Positions 34,179 through 46,912 of a stretch of DNA of 64,000 nucleotides are shown in pieces (within the stretch, counting starts at the first letter, position 1; every line of letters starts with the position of its first letter). This DNA comes from Tamarix chinensis. Its lineage: Eukaryota > Streptophyta > Magnoliopsida > Caryophyllales > Tamaricaceae. The stretch covers positions 31,462,014 to 31,526,013 of the forward strand of contig CM060177.1 of assembly GCA_030549775.1 (NCBI GenBank), given 5' to 3'. Position numbers and translations under genes: made by a program. The notes beneath the pieces were generated by a model. It was not told the DNA's origin. It saw nothing but the letters and a program-made list of their open reading frames with translations, and made no database searches.

Positions 34179-37100
34179 TGTAATACCCCGTATTTTTTAA
34201 TCTAATTTTATTAAGCTTAATGATTTTATTAGCGTAATTTGATGTAAACATTTAATTACTTTAATTTTGATTCGTTTTATGGATTTATCAACGATTTTGA
34301 CTTCATATTTGAATTTAATTAATCGTTGTCGTTACGAACCATTCTAGATAAATTCGTTCACAACCATGATTTTATTATATTCATATTATTTCGATTTTCT
34401 GTTAACAATATGTATTCCTGTTCTTTCTCGTATTTTGATCTTTAATATTTTAGATTCGTTTTCGATTATAACTTCGTTGTGTGATTACGACTTTATTTTG
34501 GAGTTATATTTCGTTAACAAAATATGTTATTTAAATTATAGAATTTCTATTTAAATAGTTAAATTTATTTTAATAATTTTATCCGTAGAAAATATTTCCG
34601 ACTTCAAATTTATTCATTTTCGGAAATCGTTAATATTTTCGGGAAGTTTTTAATTAAAAATATTTTCAGAGCTTATTTATAAATTTCTTTCCGAAATTAA
34701 TTTTCTTCTATTTTACGCTTTTTAGTTTGCGGAAAACCGGTTTCGAAAATTATTAAAATTAGTCTTGGTTTATTCAAATTTGACTTAAATATTTTATTAT
34801 ATGTTTTTAAATATTATTTCGGGGTCTTATAATGTATTTCTGTAAATAATATAAATTTTTACGTTCATTGGTAAATTCTTCCGAAAATGTTTCTGAAATT
34901 CTTTATATAGCTCTTTTATCGATTTTAAGCTTTCGGATTCTTACGAAATGATTTTGTTAATAAAATTTAGATAAAATCTTCAAATAATAATTTTTGATAC
35001 TTAGTATTTTATTTTATATTTGTATTTGTAAAAAAAATAATAAAAAAAGAGCCCAACCCAACCGGTGCTTCCCGACCGACCCCTCCTTCTCTTCCTTTTC
35101 TCTCTTCTCTCCCTTATCTTCTCTTTCCCTTTCCCGACTCCCCTATGCTTGCTCCCTATTCGCAGCCCCAAACCCCAGCTGCCTCCTCCTCCCTGCTCCT
35201 CCTTCGTCGGCCGCTTGCTACCACACGCCACCACCGACGACAAACAACACCCAGCCGCCGCAACCAGCAACCACAACAAGGAGCAGCAGCAGCGAACCAC
35301 AACAACTACAATGCGCAACAGTGACAACCGGAGTAGGTGGTGCCGCCGTCCGGCCGCGACGAGCTCAGGTTATGGCCGACGAGTGGTCCCCGACCTCCGA
35401 CGAAGCTTCTCCGGCCTTCCCTTACTCCGATTTGTTGATTTTCGTTTGGTATAAATTTCTGAAAAACCCTAATATTGATTTGATTAATTGAGTATGAATT
35501 AGATTATGAAAAGCTAAATTGATTGTTTGATTATGTATATATATGTTGTATGATTGATTTAGAGTGGTTGATTGTAGTGTATTTAAATGATTTGTGAAAA
35601 TCGGATTTTTGGCCTAGTTATGCTTGAATTTTTCGGATTCGCCCGATTTGGCGATTTTTGATAAATTTATTATACAATACGTTTTAAAATGTATCTAATT
35701 TCATGTCGGAACCATCAATTTGAGAAATTCATACGGAATCAATCGGAATTTGATTCCTAGGTCAAAATTCATGTGTAATGAAATTGGGTCGCATAATTGA
35801 GTCGTTCCGCTCAATTGATTTTTTTAATATCGTTTGAAATGTATTTAATTTCATATCTGAAGTGTTGATTTGGGAAAATTGTGCGTAATTGATCGGAATT
35901 GAATTTTTAGGTCAAAACTCTTACGGGACTAAATTGGATTGTATAATCGAGTCATTTTATTCAATTGATTATATAATTTACTTTGGAATACATTTAATTA
36001 TATTTCCGAACCGTCAATTTATATATTTTAGCAAGAATTAATCGGATTTATATTCCGGGCTAAAAAACCCTAATTGTGCTAAATTGGGTATTTCTTTTAT
36101 TGGTTTTGGGCAATTGATTACACGATATGTTATAAAATATGTCTAATTGCATTTCTATACATTTAATTTAAATAAATTAATAGAATTCAATCAAATTGTA
36201 TTTTCGGGCCTAAAACCCTAGATTTCAAGTGAAATTATGAAATTGATCACATGTATAATTTTTTTTTCTAAAATTAAATTTATAGAAGTAGTTGAAATGA
36301 TCCTAATTGCATTCTAATACCTTTAATTGGAATTTATTGATTTGAATTATCCAAGCTTGTGTCGTGGGCTTTAAAACCCTAATTTTGAAAATAAATAGTC
36401 TTAAATTGGCTACTAGGAAGATTGTTTTTGTTGAAATTAATTATCTATCTCAAATTAGTTTAATTGTGTTTTAAAACTATCAATTTGAGGTAATCGAAGT
36501 GATTTGATCGATTTGTAGTTTAGGCATTAAAAACCCTAATCTTCGGGGATCGTTTTATAAAATTGATTTTGCTATGCGTCTTTTATCTAATCGATTTCTG
36601 CCTTTGGGTTTTAAATCATTTGAATTATGTTTTAATCTAATTGGTTTGGATTTGGTTCTATGCAAATGGTTGGTTTACTTATTTAGTTGTAAAACCTAAT
36701 AATTAAGTCATTTTCGATAAATTAACTTATAATCGATTATTCTTTTATCGGGCTTTCCAAATTAATTTGAAATGTCCCAAGTGATATGTGTGTTAATCCG
36801 ATTTGATTTATATTTAATCTTAAATCTTAATAGAGCTATGATCTTGAGTCCTAAGTTTTGGACACGTTTTCCAAGAAAGATCGTTTGTGTCTGTTTGCGT
36901 TTATTTAATTAGAATATGTGAATTATTAATTGATAAGATAGTTTCTAACCTAGTTCCAATTTCTATCAACGATCTAAGAAAACTTTCTCGTGGATTGTCG
37001 AGCTTTCGATAGCTCTCCCTCTTTCTCAAGTTGCTTAGCTAGCTTCGGATTTAGGTAAGTCATTTCTTACCTTTACTTATGGCGGAATTTGAATGTATGT

Positions 37101-38756
37101 CTACTTGAAGTAGAAGGTGACAAGCATGGGTATTGATTACTTAATTATGTCAAGTGTATTATGTGTTATGTGTTGTAATTGTGTGTATGTACGAATTTAT
37201 AGCCTCAATGCAAATGTGTGTTAATGTGAAACTAGAATATGGTATGTATTTGAGTATGTGAAGGGTTGAGTATGGATTTGAAACTATTTGATACCTTATG
37301 TTGTATCTTTATGTCATGGAATTATTCATGTGGGCTTGATTTATGGTCGGTTAAAATCCTTGAATAAGATACTAATCATTTAAAGTGAAAGATCACGTGA
37401 GTTGGGCCGAGGTGTAGGGTCCGTTCCATCGGATGATAATAGTGGCTCGGGTGTCCTATCCCTGAGAGGTGATTCAAGTCGTTCCACCGGTTCAGAATAG
37501 TGGCTCAGGAGCGTTTTGTCCTGAGAGGTGTAGAGTCCGTTCCACTGGACAATAATAGTGGCTCAGGTGTCCTATCCCTGAGAGGTGCTTCAATCCGTTC
37601 CACCGGATTAAGAATAATGGGGCCCTATACTCAACGTGAATAAGATTATGATATGAGTTAAGTAATGGATAAGACACTAATTATTTAAAGTGGAAGATTA
37701 CGTGAGTTAGGACCACGTGTAGGTCCGTTCCACTGGACGATAATAGTGGCTCAGGTGTGTTGTCCTTGAGAGGTGATTCAAACCGTTCCACCAGTTAAGA
37801 ATAGTGGCTCAGGAGAGTTTTGCCCTAAGAGGTGTAGGATCCGTTCCACCTGATGATAATAGTGGCTCGGGTGTGTTGTCCCCGAGAGGTGCTTCAGACC
37901 GTTCCACCGGTTTAAGAATAGTGGGGTCCTTGAACTCATCGTAAATAAATAAAATCGGATGTAGTAATGATTATTATTGGATCGTTGGATTGGTGTTGCT
38001 TAGCATGCGATCGTGATTTCTTGTACGCTTGTATCTTATGTGCTGTCATGTCTAGTAATGTACCTGTAAGTATGAATCCGTGACCCTATGTTTTATTGTA
38101 TGTAATAAATGTATAATTGAGCATGAGAATTGTAAGTTAGAGTCTTTCATACCTTATGTGTTTCATGTTTCCTTCCATGAGTTGGGTAGTCTTGATTTCT
38201 CAGTACCGGACCTGTACTGATGCTACCTTAGTTGAATGGGTCCTGTGATGATCCACTGATGGTGGGGAGCATACCTCTTGTGCGGGTTTAAGATCGGATA
38301 CTGTTTTGGGGTGGAAGGCTTGACTTGAGAGAGTAGGCAATTCGGAATTTGATCCGTCGGGTTTTATCTTGTTTAACTGTATTCATCTTTGAAAGTTACA
38401 AGTGTTGTATTTAAAATTTCAAGGGTATTGTAATTAACTTTCAATTTCTCGTACTCTAATAAGCTTTTAAAATTCAAATTTATTTCACAGGTTCAGCTGA
38501 TTGATTCAGCGATGATTTTATTTAGTGAATTGATTCACTTGCCATCTGCCTGTGGATATCTCTTTGTGGGAGTTTATCCTCACGGTATAGATGTTTGAAA
38601 TTTTGTTTGATAGGTTTAGCCTTGCATCTAGCATGAGATAGATGGCGGACATTTATCTTATGTTAGATGTGGCGGTAACATTCCTCAAATTCTATTTTAG
38701 CTTCCGCTTTATTCTTTCAAACAAAAATTTCAAGACTGAATTTTGGGAGTGTTACA
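34179..38756 (+). mobile_element. 4.6-kb solo LTR nested in another LTR
   Basis: Starts TGTAATACCCCG and ends GGGAGTGTTACA. Flanking 5-mers are AGAAC (34174-34178) and GGAAT (38757-38761), which differ by two transitions. The outer LTR resumes on the far side ('ggaatggtaggag...tgtggcggtaat'). Order inside: AT-rich start, CT-rich zone at 35050-35400 (the frames there are skew, not genes), repeats of 'attgaa..gatcggaatttga' character, a higher-order tandem array at 37390-37930 and the 'ctcagtaccggacctgtactgatgc' block near 38200 that other LTRs here also carry. Confidence 0.75.
37390..37935. repeat. Higher-order tandem array inside an LTR
   Basis: A unit of about 60 bp with 'ccgttccac.gg', 'aatagtggctcagg' and 'cctgagaggtg' recurs at least seven times. 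The whole block is duplicated with a period of about 300 bp: 'atttaaagtg.aagat.acgtgagtt' occurs near 37379 and 37681. A diverged relative is at 42160-42660 in another LTR. Confidence 0.85.
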
Positions 38757-38891
38757 GGAATGGTAGGAGTGAACCAGTCTAATACTAAATGTGGCGGTAA
38801 TATCCCCAGAATTCACGGTTTTGTTATTTCGCTTTCGCTAATTATTTTATTAATACAAAAATTTTCAGTAGTAAATTTTGTAGGTGTTACA

Positions 38892-39302
38892 ACACGAGCC
38901 GACCCAGTCGGGGAGGATGGGGAAAGAAAGAAGAAAGGAGAAGGAGGGGAAGAAAGAAACAAGAAAAGAAAGAAGAAAAAGGAAAAAGGAAAAAGAGAAA
39001 ATGGAGAAAATGGATGGGTTGGGGTATTTTGAATTTTTTTTAATATTTAAAATTAATAATATTTATTATAATAATAATTAAATTCCTTTTTAGATTAATT
39101 TGGCTATTTTGGACAAATTTTCCTTAACTTCCATGTTAATTAGTAAAATATTCAAAATTTCCTAAATAATTAATTTATTATTTTCTCCTTATTTTGCCTT
39201 AATTAATTCCCCTTTATTTTAATAAGATAATTTATTTACTTAATTTCCCTAATAAATCCTTATTTTGCCATAATTTGTAAATTAGGATTTTGGGGTATTT
39301 CA
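38892..39302 (-). repeat. Inverted LTR 5' fragment (tentative)
   Basis: The right edge reads, on the minus strand, TGAAATACCCCAAAATCC, close to the TGTAATACCCCAAAA start of the local LTRs. It is followed, still on the minus strand, by AT-rich and then CT-rich sequence in the same order as 4599 to 4000. It stops abruptly at the end of the neighbouring LTR. It could also be an internal part of a plus-strand LTR. Confidence 0.35.
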
Positions 39303-40286
39303 GGTACGCGTATTTAAGGACTTGGGTGCTGAGTTTTAGTATGGACGATTGATATGTCGTGCGGCTTCCTTGGCAAGCTTTGTCTTGGGATTGAGTGAAT
39401 TGATTTGGTAGCACCTCCTCGGCGGTCATTATCTTGGATATAGGATTATATTCCACTCGAGAATTGGTATTCGATTGATATAACTAGGTTAGATACCCAC
39501 CATAATACATCTGTAATAATTAGATTAGGCGTGGCTTGAACATGGTAGGATCACTTGGAATATTAACAACTTTCCCTGTAATGTTTAAAGTAGGATTGTT
39601 AATACCTTGAAATGGTTGTGAAATTCAAAGCATGTTTTTTTGTACCTTTACTAGGAATTTTTTATCTAACTAACGTTGTCAACTATAATGTGGGGTCATA
39701 TTATCAAATTGTTGTTTTGTATGTGGTCGTATGCGTTTGGTTATAATCCCTTATTTGTATGTTAAGTGTAATGTGGGTATGCTACCTCTGTGGATGCGTT
39801 GTGATTTACTCAGTACGAGGAAGTCGTACTGATACTATCATTTTTCAGAGGAGTACGTTCGTGGCATGTAGTGGCTGAAGGATTTTGAGGAGCATCATCC
39901 AGATGACTAGCTAGGCTATGGGAGTAAGGGTCTCTGCCCCTATAACCCCCTTTTTTTTGTAATATTATGGTGGAAGGGATGAGTGTAAGGGTAAACTATT
40001 GTTGTACCTCTGTGTGCTCTTTTGTGATCGGTTTTCTTGAGCTCCTATGTCACTTATTTATTTGGATATTCTTATTGTATGGAGAATCTCTTATCCGCAA
40101 AACCTTTATTTATGTATCATCGTTTCTCTCGCTTTTGTTTGATCTGACTTGTTTTGAGCCTTAGCACTTGACATAAGGAAGGTGAGGAGACTGGACTTAT
40201 GTTAAGTGTGGCGGTGACACCCACTATTTTGTAATTATCGCTTCCGTAAAACGAAATTTTCAAGTACTAATTTTGGGGGTGTCACA
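39303..40286 (+). repeat. LTR 3' portion, 5' truncated
   Basis: Contains 'ctcagtacgaggaagtcgtactgatactatc' matching the block near 38200, then 'gagccttagcacttg', 'tgtggcggtgaca' and the end GGGGGTGTCACA at 40286. The solo LTR of 30238-52322 resumes at the next base. Its own beginning is missing. Confidence 0.6.
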
Positions 40287-41144
40287 GCTCGAGCACTCCC
40301 TCTTCCTTCTCTTTTCTTCTTCTTCTTCCTCCTTATTTCCCTTGTTTTGGCCTGTGCACCACCCATTCCACCACCGTGCACCACCTCGCTCACCACTCGC
40401 AGCCCATTAGTCGGTGGACCAACCACCAAGGTCACCCCAACCTTCCCCAACACTGTCGCCGGCCATAGCCACCGACCACCGCCTCTTTTTTCTTATTCTT
40501 TCTCTCGTTCGTCGTACTTTTACAGAGCACACAACCTCAAGCACGACCATGCAACACTAAAAATTTCTTATCACACAGCTGTGCAACTTTGCATCGCCTA
40601 GTTGTGTATGATCTTTTCTCTCAGCCTGGGTGTGTACCACCTACAACACAACCGTGCAACTCAGCACCGCTTGGCCGTGTGTATCTTTTCTCTCGACCAG
40701 GGTTGCATTACCTATAGCATAGCCATTCAACTTTCCATTTTTGGTCGTGCACCCCTATTTTTACCCCCAAGTCTTGTCCAAACACTACCAAAATTTTACC
40801 ATAGCTCCACCACACATTCTTCTACACATCCACACATCTCAAGCTCCCATTTGACTATGGTTATTTCTATTTTTACCTTATTTACCTTGAATTTTCCTTC
40901 GATTTAACTCTTCTAGTCTAACCATGAATTTTGTTATTTTTCATAGTTGGTATTCCAATAGCTTCGGAGGAGATAGTTTAGGATTTGTGTGCTTAGAGTC
41001 TGGTGTCGTAGTTGGTAAGGATACTATACGATGTTTAGGGTTTTTGGTGTTATTTGCTTGTATGGTTATATGTGTGTTTTCATGATATTATTGATATATG
41101 ATGTAACATGGGTTGATTATGATATTTTGTGATGATATGAATAT

Positions 41145-41490
41145 TATGTTGAAAGAAGTAAGAATGGGTGAGACATACCATTATGTTATGATTTTGTTGT
41201 GATAATATCATATTTGTGGAAATATATCTTATGGTATGAAATATGGGCTTAAGGATATTATGTCATTGAAAGAAAGTAAGAATGGGTAAGAGGTACCATT
41301 ATGCTATGATTTTGTTGTGATAATGTCATATTTGTGGAAGTATATCTTATGGTATAAAATATGGACTTAAGGATATTATGTTATTGAAAGAAAGTAAGAA
41401 TGAGTAAGAGGTAGCATTATTATTTTGTTGTGATAATGTCATATTTGTGGAAGTATATCTTATGGTATAAAATATGGGTTAAATGAGTTT
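41145..41490. repeat. 119-bp tandem array, 3 copies
   Basis: 'agtaagaatgRgtRaga' occurs at about 41157, 41276 and 41394. Each is followed by 'attttgttgtgataatRtcatatttgtgga' and 'atatcttatggta', giving units of 118-119 bp. It lies inside the middle piece of the split solo LTR. Confidence 0.85.
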
Positions 41491-42159
41491 TGATAAATAG
41501 ACATAAAAATTCTCATGAGGTACGATGATAATTGTGGACTTGGAAAATAATGTGTAGAAGGTACACGATTTTATAAAGCAAAGATTATTATTTGTGCTTA
41601 AGGGTAATTTGTAATAAGGAAATTTTGATATTTTATGTGTTAGGTGGATTAAAAATATGATAATAATAGCATGAGGAATTCTTGGAAGTATCATTGTTGT
41701 TTGGGGTCCTTAAATGATTTAATGGATAATTTGGGGCAAAATATCTTATAATGATAATATCATTATTTCATGTGTAAAATCTAGAGGTTATTCAGATTCT
41801 GAATATGTAGTTAATAATTGGCCTTATGAGGTTATCTATTGGTAATCAAGTAAAATTCATGGGAGGTATTATGGCTAAACTGTGGAATTTGGGGTTTTGG
41901 AGATTCCTATGAGTAATACGTTGGGATATGTTTATTAGTGTAATTGTATGGGAACTAGACCGTGCATTATGGGCACGATAATAATGATGATATTCGAGAG
42001 TGACTCATTGTAAGATGGATGTATAATCAATATGGGAGATGATTGTTAAAGGGAGTGCAATTAAGGTTTGAAAGAACTTAAGGACTTAGACCTATGCTAT
42101 ATGTATATATGCTTTAATGTATTATATGCCTGAGAATCAATCTTAAATAATATACTAAT

Positions 42160-42665
42160 TACTTAAAGTGAAAGAACATGTGAGTAGGGATAATGTGATA
42201 TATATATGTATGTATGTATGTATTCCTATTCCACCGGGGATAATAGTGGCTCAGGAGCATTTTGCCTCAAGAAGATATTTTTAATCTCTGTTTTACCGAA
42301 AAAATAGTGGCTTGGGGGTATTTTGCTCCGAGAAGGTGCTTCGGTCTGTTCCACTAGATTAAGAATAGTGGGACCCCTATTCATTGTGAAATGAAAATGT
42401 ATCATTATAACCTATGGAAAAGATACTAATTATTTAAAGTGGAAGAATATGTGAGTCAGGGCCAATGTGATCTATTTTTCTATATATATATGTATATTCC
42501 CGTTCCACTAGGAAGAATATGGTTCGAGAGCGTGTTGCCCCGAGAAGGTGATGTTTTCAGATCCGTTCCACAGGATAATAATAATAGATCAGGTGTGTTG
42601 TCCTTTAGATGGCATTTCAGACCGTTCCATCGGTTTAAGAATAGTGAGGTTTCTACACTCAACGT
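42160..42665. repeat. Diverged LTR array with 'ccgttccac' units
   Basis: The block 'aatta.ttaaagtg.aagaa.atgtgagt' occurs near 42155 and 42428. Each is followed by units with 'attcc.gttccac', 'atagtggct', 'ccgagaaggt' and 'ccgttcca.cggttaagaatagtg', the same organisation as 37390-37935. Confidence 0.75.
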
Positions 42666-42947
42666 ATATAAAAGAATGAAAATAGATTATACTTAATAAA
42701 GGAATCTGGGTCATATCCTATCTTATGAGATGTTTCATTTATTTGGTCATTCACTTATTATCTAATGTGAAAGTATGTTCTATTTATATCCCTATTTTGA
42801 TAGTATTGTTCCCTTACTCAGTACGTAGCGTACGGACCACCCATTTAATGGGTGCTGCCTATGATGCCCTTTGTGGGGATGAGTGATCTATCTATGTTAG
42901 GGGTTGGGTGAAGAGTAATTGTTATCCAATCGATGTATTTAACTAGC

Positions 42948-42995
42948 GTACCTGTTATTTGGAAAACAAGTATTTACTGCGCAGAAAATATTTGC
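42948..42995 (+). repeat. MULE left terminal inverted repeat
   Basis: GTTATTTGGAAAACA followed by 'agtatttactgcgcagaaaata'. It matches the reverse complement of 52006-52050 and, in the same orientation, the internal copy at 51392-51440. Confidence 0.75.
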
Positions 42996-43006
42996 GCAGT
43001 AAATAC
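42970..43006. repeat. 14-bp-arm perfect hairpin at the MULE end
   Basis: GTATTTACTGCGCA (42970-42983) and TGCGCAGTAAATAC (42993-43006) are exact reverse complements with a 9-base spacer. The hairpin overlaps the inner part of the left terminal repeat. Confidence 0.9.
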
Positions 43007-43269
43007 CTATTTTACCCCTATCGGTGGACGCAGCATTATTTGAGCTCTACCGTCTCTTTCTTAACTCAGTACACTCTCTCCCTATCTTCTCTCTATTTCT
43101 CTCTCAAAATTCAGTCCAAACTCTCCTCGATAAGAAATTTCAAGCAACGGAAGGTAAGTTTCGTATTTTATTTTTAATTTATAATTTATAATATATAACT
43201 ATAATATTTTATTTATTAGATCTAGTAAAATTTTGATTTTATTAAGTAGATCGGGTGAGGGAAATTAGA

Positions 43270-43500
43270 GATCTGGGTAGGTTTCGGCGAATTAGATCGA
43301 AAGCCGGGGTGGATTTCAACGAAATTGACCGAAGGATGGGGGAGTTTCGGCAAAATCAACCGAAGGAAGGGAAGGATTTCGGCTAATTTTGCCGATGTGA
43401 GGCATGGGATTCGGTAGCATGGACCGAAGGAAGGGCTTAGTTTCGGTTATTTTTGCCGATGTAAGGGTCTTGGTTCGGCAAATCCTGTCGAATCCCGGGA
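43270..43500. repeat. Left subterminal palindromic repeats of the MULE
   Basis: About seven short imperfect palindromes of the form TTTCGGC-(about 8-10 nt)-GCCGATG or CCGAAGG lie about 300-550 bp inside the left end. The same motif is clustered inside the right end. In other Mutator elements transposase binds near the ends; binding here is inference. Confidence 0.7.
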
Positions 43501-43559
43501 CGAATTGGATTAGGGTTTCGGTTAATTATATATAATAATTTAATTTAATTTAATTTAAT

Positions 43560-44560
43560 TTAATAATATATTTAGATTATGGTTAATTGATTATATTTAG
43601 GATGTAAAATTATATATAATAATTATAATTTATTAATAATATTAATTGTACTCCAATATTCTAATTAAATATAGATTTGGTAAATTATATCTTTATTGTA
43701 TAGTTTTGGTTATTTGTAGGATATATAGTTATATATATTAATTATGATTTATTAATTATATTGATTATGCACTAATATTTTAACTAAATATAGGTTCGGT
43801 AAATTATCTCTCTATTGTAGGGTATTGGCTATATTTTGGATATGTAATTATTTATATTAATTATGTTTTATTAATTATAATAATTATGCTGTCATAATTT
43901 AATTAAATATAGGTTTGGTAAATGATCTCTCTATTGTAGGGTATTGGCTATATATTTGATTTGTAATTAAATGTATTAATTATGGTTTTTTAATTATATT
44001 AATTATGCTGTCATAATTTAATTAAAGATATATTTGCGTATACTATGTTAATGATTATAATTATATTTATTAATAATAATTTGTTAATTATTAATTATGT
44101 TAATAATATATTTTGATTATGGTTAATTGATTAATTTTAGAAAAATATATTTTTAGATTTATTATACTCTAATATTTGAATTAAATATAGGTTTTAGTAA
44201 ATTGTCTTTCTATTATAGGATTTTGGTTATTTTTAGGATGTAAAATTATATATATTGAATATAGTTTATTAATAATATTAATTTTACTCGAATATTGTAA
44301 TGAAATATAGGTTTGGTAAATTATATCTGTATGCTATAGTTTTAGTTATTTGTAGGATATATAATTATATATATTAATTATGGTTTATTAATTATATTGA
44401 ATATGCACTAATATTTTAACTAAATATAGATTCGGTAAATGATCTCTCTATTCTAGGGTATTGGCTATATCTTTGAAGTGTAATTTGTATATATTAATTA
44501 AGGTATATTAATGATATATGTTAATTAAAGATTTTAATTATGGTTAAGTTGATTAAATTT
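43560..44560. repeat. 120-bp tandem array, about 7 copies
   Basis: 'aaatataggttYggtaaatKatctctctattgtagggtattggctat' and diverged versions recur at about 43671, 43792, 43912, (one degraded), 44191, 44311 and 44428. The spacing is 120 bp in AT-rich DNA between the MULE end and the PMD gene. Confidence 0.85.
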
Positions 44561-45811
44561 GTTTATTATGTTTATAGATTTGTTAATACGTTGTTAATTA
44601 TGTTATTGTATTATTTATATATGATTAGATGTTTATTATATTTAATTATATTTTCATTAAATATATTAAATATTGTTATGTGATAGGGATTATTGGTGAA
44701 TGTTTTTAATTATATTGATAGGATAATAGGTTAGATTTGTTTAATATTTTTGTTAAATGTATTTATAATAGATAAAATATGTTTATATTTGAATTATATT
44801 TAATTATGTTGCTAATTTGTATGGAATATATTTGGATAATTCTGGTTGGATTATTGAAAAAATAGATGAGGACATACCATAATTAAGTATATTTTAGTTG
44901 TTATATTATACTAAACTCCTACTAGTAAGTAATACAAATATTGTTGATATATTTAATGAATAAAGTAGAGGATTAATGTAAAGAGATTGTATTTGAGTTA
45001 TATGGTTGAGTATACAGATCTCTTTGGCTATCATAATATGAGTTGATATTTATTAATGATATTAATTTCATGTATGTAATTAGGTTTTATTTATGTTATC
45101 ACGTATTACCTTCAATTCATATACATAATTAAAAATGGCTTTTATGCATTTATTATCGAAATTCATATGAGTCGTAGACAAGACAATGTAGTAGATAGAA
45201 CCGATGGTCGGCATGTGACTGCTTCTGCACGACGTAACAGAACTGGTACTGAGCTACCTGCGCCGATAGCTCGTTTGAGAAATTTCGGCAGGAGTATTAC
45301 CAAAGGATTACGACGATCTAAGAAATATGGAGAACAAGAACCGGAAGAAGCATCAGAACAACAAGAATATGCAGAAGTTCACGAAGAACCATCGTCTAGT
45401 CAACAAGGTCATAAATTTCCATCATTTGCAGACTATGCATGTCGTCCATCATTTGTGGCTGATGTTGGTACTGCGGGGTTTGGAGGTTTGGGGGCAGAAG
45501 GTCCGGGGTTTGGAGGTTTGGGGGTTAGAGGTTCTGGGGTTGGAGGTTCTGGGTATGGAGGTTCTGGGGTTGGAGGTTCTGGGTATGGAGGTTCTGGGTA
45601 TCGAGGTTCTGGGGTTGGAGGTGCTGGATATGGAATTTCTACGGTTGGAGGTTCCGGGTACGGAGGTTCTAAGTCAAGAGGTTTTCCATTTCTTACAGAA
45701 TATATAGATTTTCTTACCTCACCGGTGCAGCCTGCTATAGGAGGAGGAGGAGGAGGAGGAGGAGGAAATATAGCATCATCATCAACTTATGTGCGTAATG
45801 ATGATGATGAT

Positions 45812-45829
45812 GAGGAGGAGGAGGAGGAA

Positions 45830-45868
<39 letters not shown>

Positions 45869-45895
45869 GAGGAGGAGGAGGAGGAGGAGGAGGAG

Positions 45896-45929
<34 letters not shown>

Positions 45930-45937
45930 AGGAGGAG
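45812..45937 (+). repeat. GAG/GAA triplet run coding 42 Glu
   Basis: Uninterrupted GAG and GAA codons in the PMD gene frame, preceded by Asp codons (GAT) and followed by Asp/His-rich sequence. Triplet purity suggests slippage, but the reading frame is kept. Confidence 0.95.
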
Positions 45938-46869
45938 GATAGAGATCATCATGATAGGGACGCTGGTGATGCTGGTGACGATAGTGAAGATGAAGAGAGT
46001 ATACAATTAAAGGATGAATGGTACTTGCTTGGACCTTGTCCAGGAGGTCCAATAATTCCTGATTTGATTCCTAGTTTTGGTGGTCACGCAGCTTTAGATT
46101 TATGGTTAGGAAAGGTAAGTTTAACATATTCATTATTTCTTAATTATTATTTTATATGTAATCAATCATATGTATACATTACATTTGCTTATTGTATTGA
46201 TCAGGATCGGGGTTGTCCCAAGATCCACATGAGACAGAAGGTTTTAAGAAGTTTTCTAGGAAGTGTCAATGATAGGATGTTCGCTCTGATACGACGAACA
46301 GGATTATCACACCTTCCATCCTGCACATTTGAACATGTGAACGTGCCGCTTATTTCAGCATTTATTGAGCGATGGCAACCAGACAAATAGCTTTCATATG
46401 CCATGGGGGGAGATGACAATCACTCTTTTAGATGTACAACGTATATTAGGGCTACGAGTTGATGGTCATCCATTACATTTGGACATGACGGCGGACACGC
46501 GTGGGCAAATGATTGGTGCAATGGGTGCCTTATTTGGGATGGAGGAAATGCAAGTGAATGAAGTCACTCGAAAGGGCGGGCTTCCATTTAAATGGCTGCA
46601 AGAAGTATGTGAATCATACTGGTTAGGGGACGAAGAAAAAGCGATCGGGTATACATTATGGTTGATCGGCTTATCGTTGTTTGTCGATAAGACGGTTGAT
46701 AAAGTTAATCCATACTTTATCATTTTCCTTCAAGATCTTAGCCAGGTTGAAGGTTATGCATGGGGTGCAACCACACTTGCTTTTTTATATCGACAACTTG
46801 GCATGGCTTCTAGAGCAGACGCTGCTCAATTGTCTGGATGCATGACTCTATTACAGGTAATTTTATAAT

Positions 46870-46871
<2 letters not shown>

Positions 46872-46906
<35 letters not shown>
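46872..46906. repeat. (TA)n in a PMD intron
   Basis: A pure AT dinucleotide run in the intron between the exons ending at 46856 and starting at 46963. Confidence 0.95.

Positions 46907-46912
<6 letters not shown>

Larger units (their letters stand above)
30969..38891 (+). mobile_element. Second long LTR, itself interrupted twice
   Basis: Starts TGTAATACCCCG and, after removal of the nested solo LTR 34179-38756, ends TAGGTGTTACA at 38891. The 3' part before the interruption ('tagtcttagcacttgg') and after it ('aatgtggcggtaatatccc') aligns with the end of the neighbouring LTR at 40150-40286 ('gagccttagcacttg', 'aagtgtggcggtgac'). It includes an (AAT)n run near 31263-31300 and a CT-rich zone at 33005-33600. 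A Tat/Athila-like LTR (31549-32995) appears to be inserted too. Target duplications for this one are not convincing. Confidence 0.6.

Noticed and set aside
33000..35491. Pro/Ser/Thr-rich frames, for example 33194-33521 and 34994-35491
   Set aside because: They coincide with the CT-rich zone of the local LTRs, which is also frame-open in unrelated copies (2730-3158 reversed, 40347-40601).
37390..37935. Regular repeats that could be taken for a CRISPR array
   Set aside because: Spacers are not unique; the repeats form a higher-order tandem array in an LTR in plant DNA.
38760..39081. Lys/Glu-rich frames
   Set aside because: Purine-rich LTR fragment, the same artefact as elsewhere in the window.
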